From Puffinus mauretanicus (taxonomy: Eukaryota; Chordata; Aves; Procellariiformes; Procellariidae): 64,000 nucleotides of DNA. This document shows positions 63,601 to 64,000 of the stretch, in pieces. Where the stretch lies: the NCBI GenBank assembly GCA_023333565.1, contig JAJKFH010000948.1, forward strand, positions 2,368,001 to 2,432,000, given 5' to 3'. The translations under genes and the position numbers were made by a program. Under the pieces are notes generated by a model, which did no database searches, was not told where the DNA came from, and worked only from the letters and a program-made list of their open reading frames with translations. Numbering within the stretch: position 1 is the stretch's first letter; every line of letters begins with the position of its first letter.

Positions 63601-64000
63601 AGGCTGACTCAGGCAGACCACAGCCATATGTAGTCCAATTAGTACTTTGCACAGGAGGTGGTCCTTTTGTAGAATTCTAGTTTGTTGTAAAACACTTGTA
63701 CAGTGCTACAAATGAATGAAAATTTCATAAAATCTAAGGTCCAATCTTTCATACTTTGTCATATATATCATCCTTATTCTTTCAAGTCAAGGCAGGAACA
63801 GCACTATCTAAATAGGAGCAACAAACTTTACGTGTTTACTCACCATCTCAGCACAGCCATTTCCTTAGCTCCTGTCCGTGAATCTAAACCACGCTGATAC
63901 ATCAGAAACTATTCTTAATCAAGGCTACAGGACTGCATGGAAAAGGTAAAGTACACATTTTCATTTTCTGGAATTAGTGCAACCATATTATTGAAAGGTT
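63601..64000. other. Unique sequence, no gene seen
   Basis: No exon or repeat was recognised in the last 400 bases. Confidence 0.5.

Noticed and set aside
1..64000. CRISPR arrays, tRNA/rRNA genes, bacterial operons, phage genes
   Set aside because: No regular repeat-spacer pattern, no clover-leaf gene and no dense coding were seen; the window is vertebrate.

Overview
The window looks like a bird chromosome, most likely a large intron or gene-poor intergenic stretch. The background is AT-rich and CpG-poor. It is littered with CR1-type LINE fragments, many ending in the CR1 3' octamer tail (ATTCTATG-like), and with long LTRs of a type known from bird endogenous retroviruses. No complete protein-coding gene, rRNA, tRNA, CRISPR array or bacterial-type feature was seen. 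Most open frames here are short, without splice context, or are antisense shadows of repeats. The LTR families point to a neoavian bird rather than a fowl or duck, but that is inference from remembered repeat families.

Layout. 0.3-0.9 kb: a CR1 deletion derivative (-) in which ORF1 esterase sequence runs in frame into reverse transcriptase. 4.2-5.6 kb: a CR1 3' half (-) split by an LTR. 5.6-9.0 kb: unique sequence with a conserved-looking AT-rich block and a promoter-like octamer/TATA site before a 55-codon ORF. 9.05-9.67 kb: CR1 (+). 11.8-12.47 kb: a full LTR of the same family as the 4.8-kb one, carrying a long TTC repeat. 15.6-16.3, 20.1-20.4, 24.2-24.6 and 26.1 kb: older CR1 pieces. 21.2-22.3 kb: a 1.1-kb LTR flanked by a perfect 5-bp duplication. 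28.5-29.4 kb: a diverged relative of that LTR in the opposite orientation, followed by a small CpG-dense patch at 29.63-29.80 kb. 33.7-34.4 kb: CR1 ORF2 middle part (-). 35.1-40.3 kb: a GC-richer block that was not identified. 40.4-41.5 kb: a very old L3/CR1-like LINE (-). 41.5-51.7 kb: mostly unique sequence. 51.75-52.71 kb: the youngest CR1 copy (+), with 290 codons of reverse transcriptase still open. 55.5-57.0 kb: an unusual GC/CA-rich element with internal 32-bp repeats and a CR1-like tail. 59.7-62.05 kb: two candidate exons with good acceptor sites and matching phase. 63.4-63.6 kb: a last CR1 fragment (-).

The recognisable content is therefore a layered record of retrotransposition: an amniote-age L3-like LINE, many decayed CR1 copies, one fresh CR1, and LTRs inserted among or inside them. 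The most interesting unexplained items are the in-frame ORF1-RT chimera, the 1.5-kb composite repeat at 55.5 kb, the CpG-dense patch at 29.7 kb, the unidentified 35-40 kb block and the candidate exon pair near 60-62 kb.
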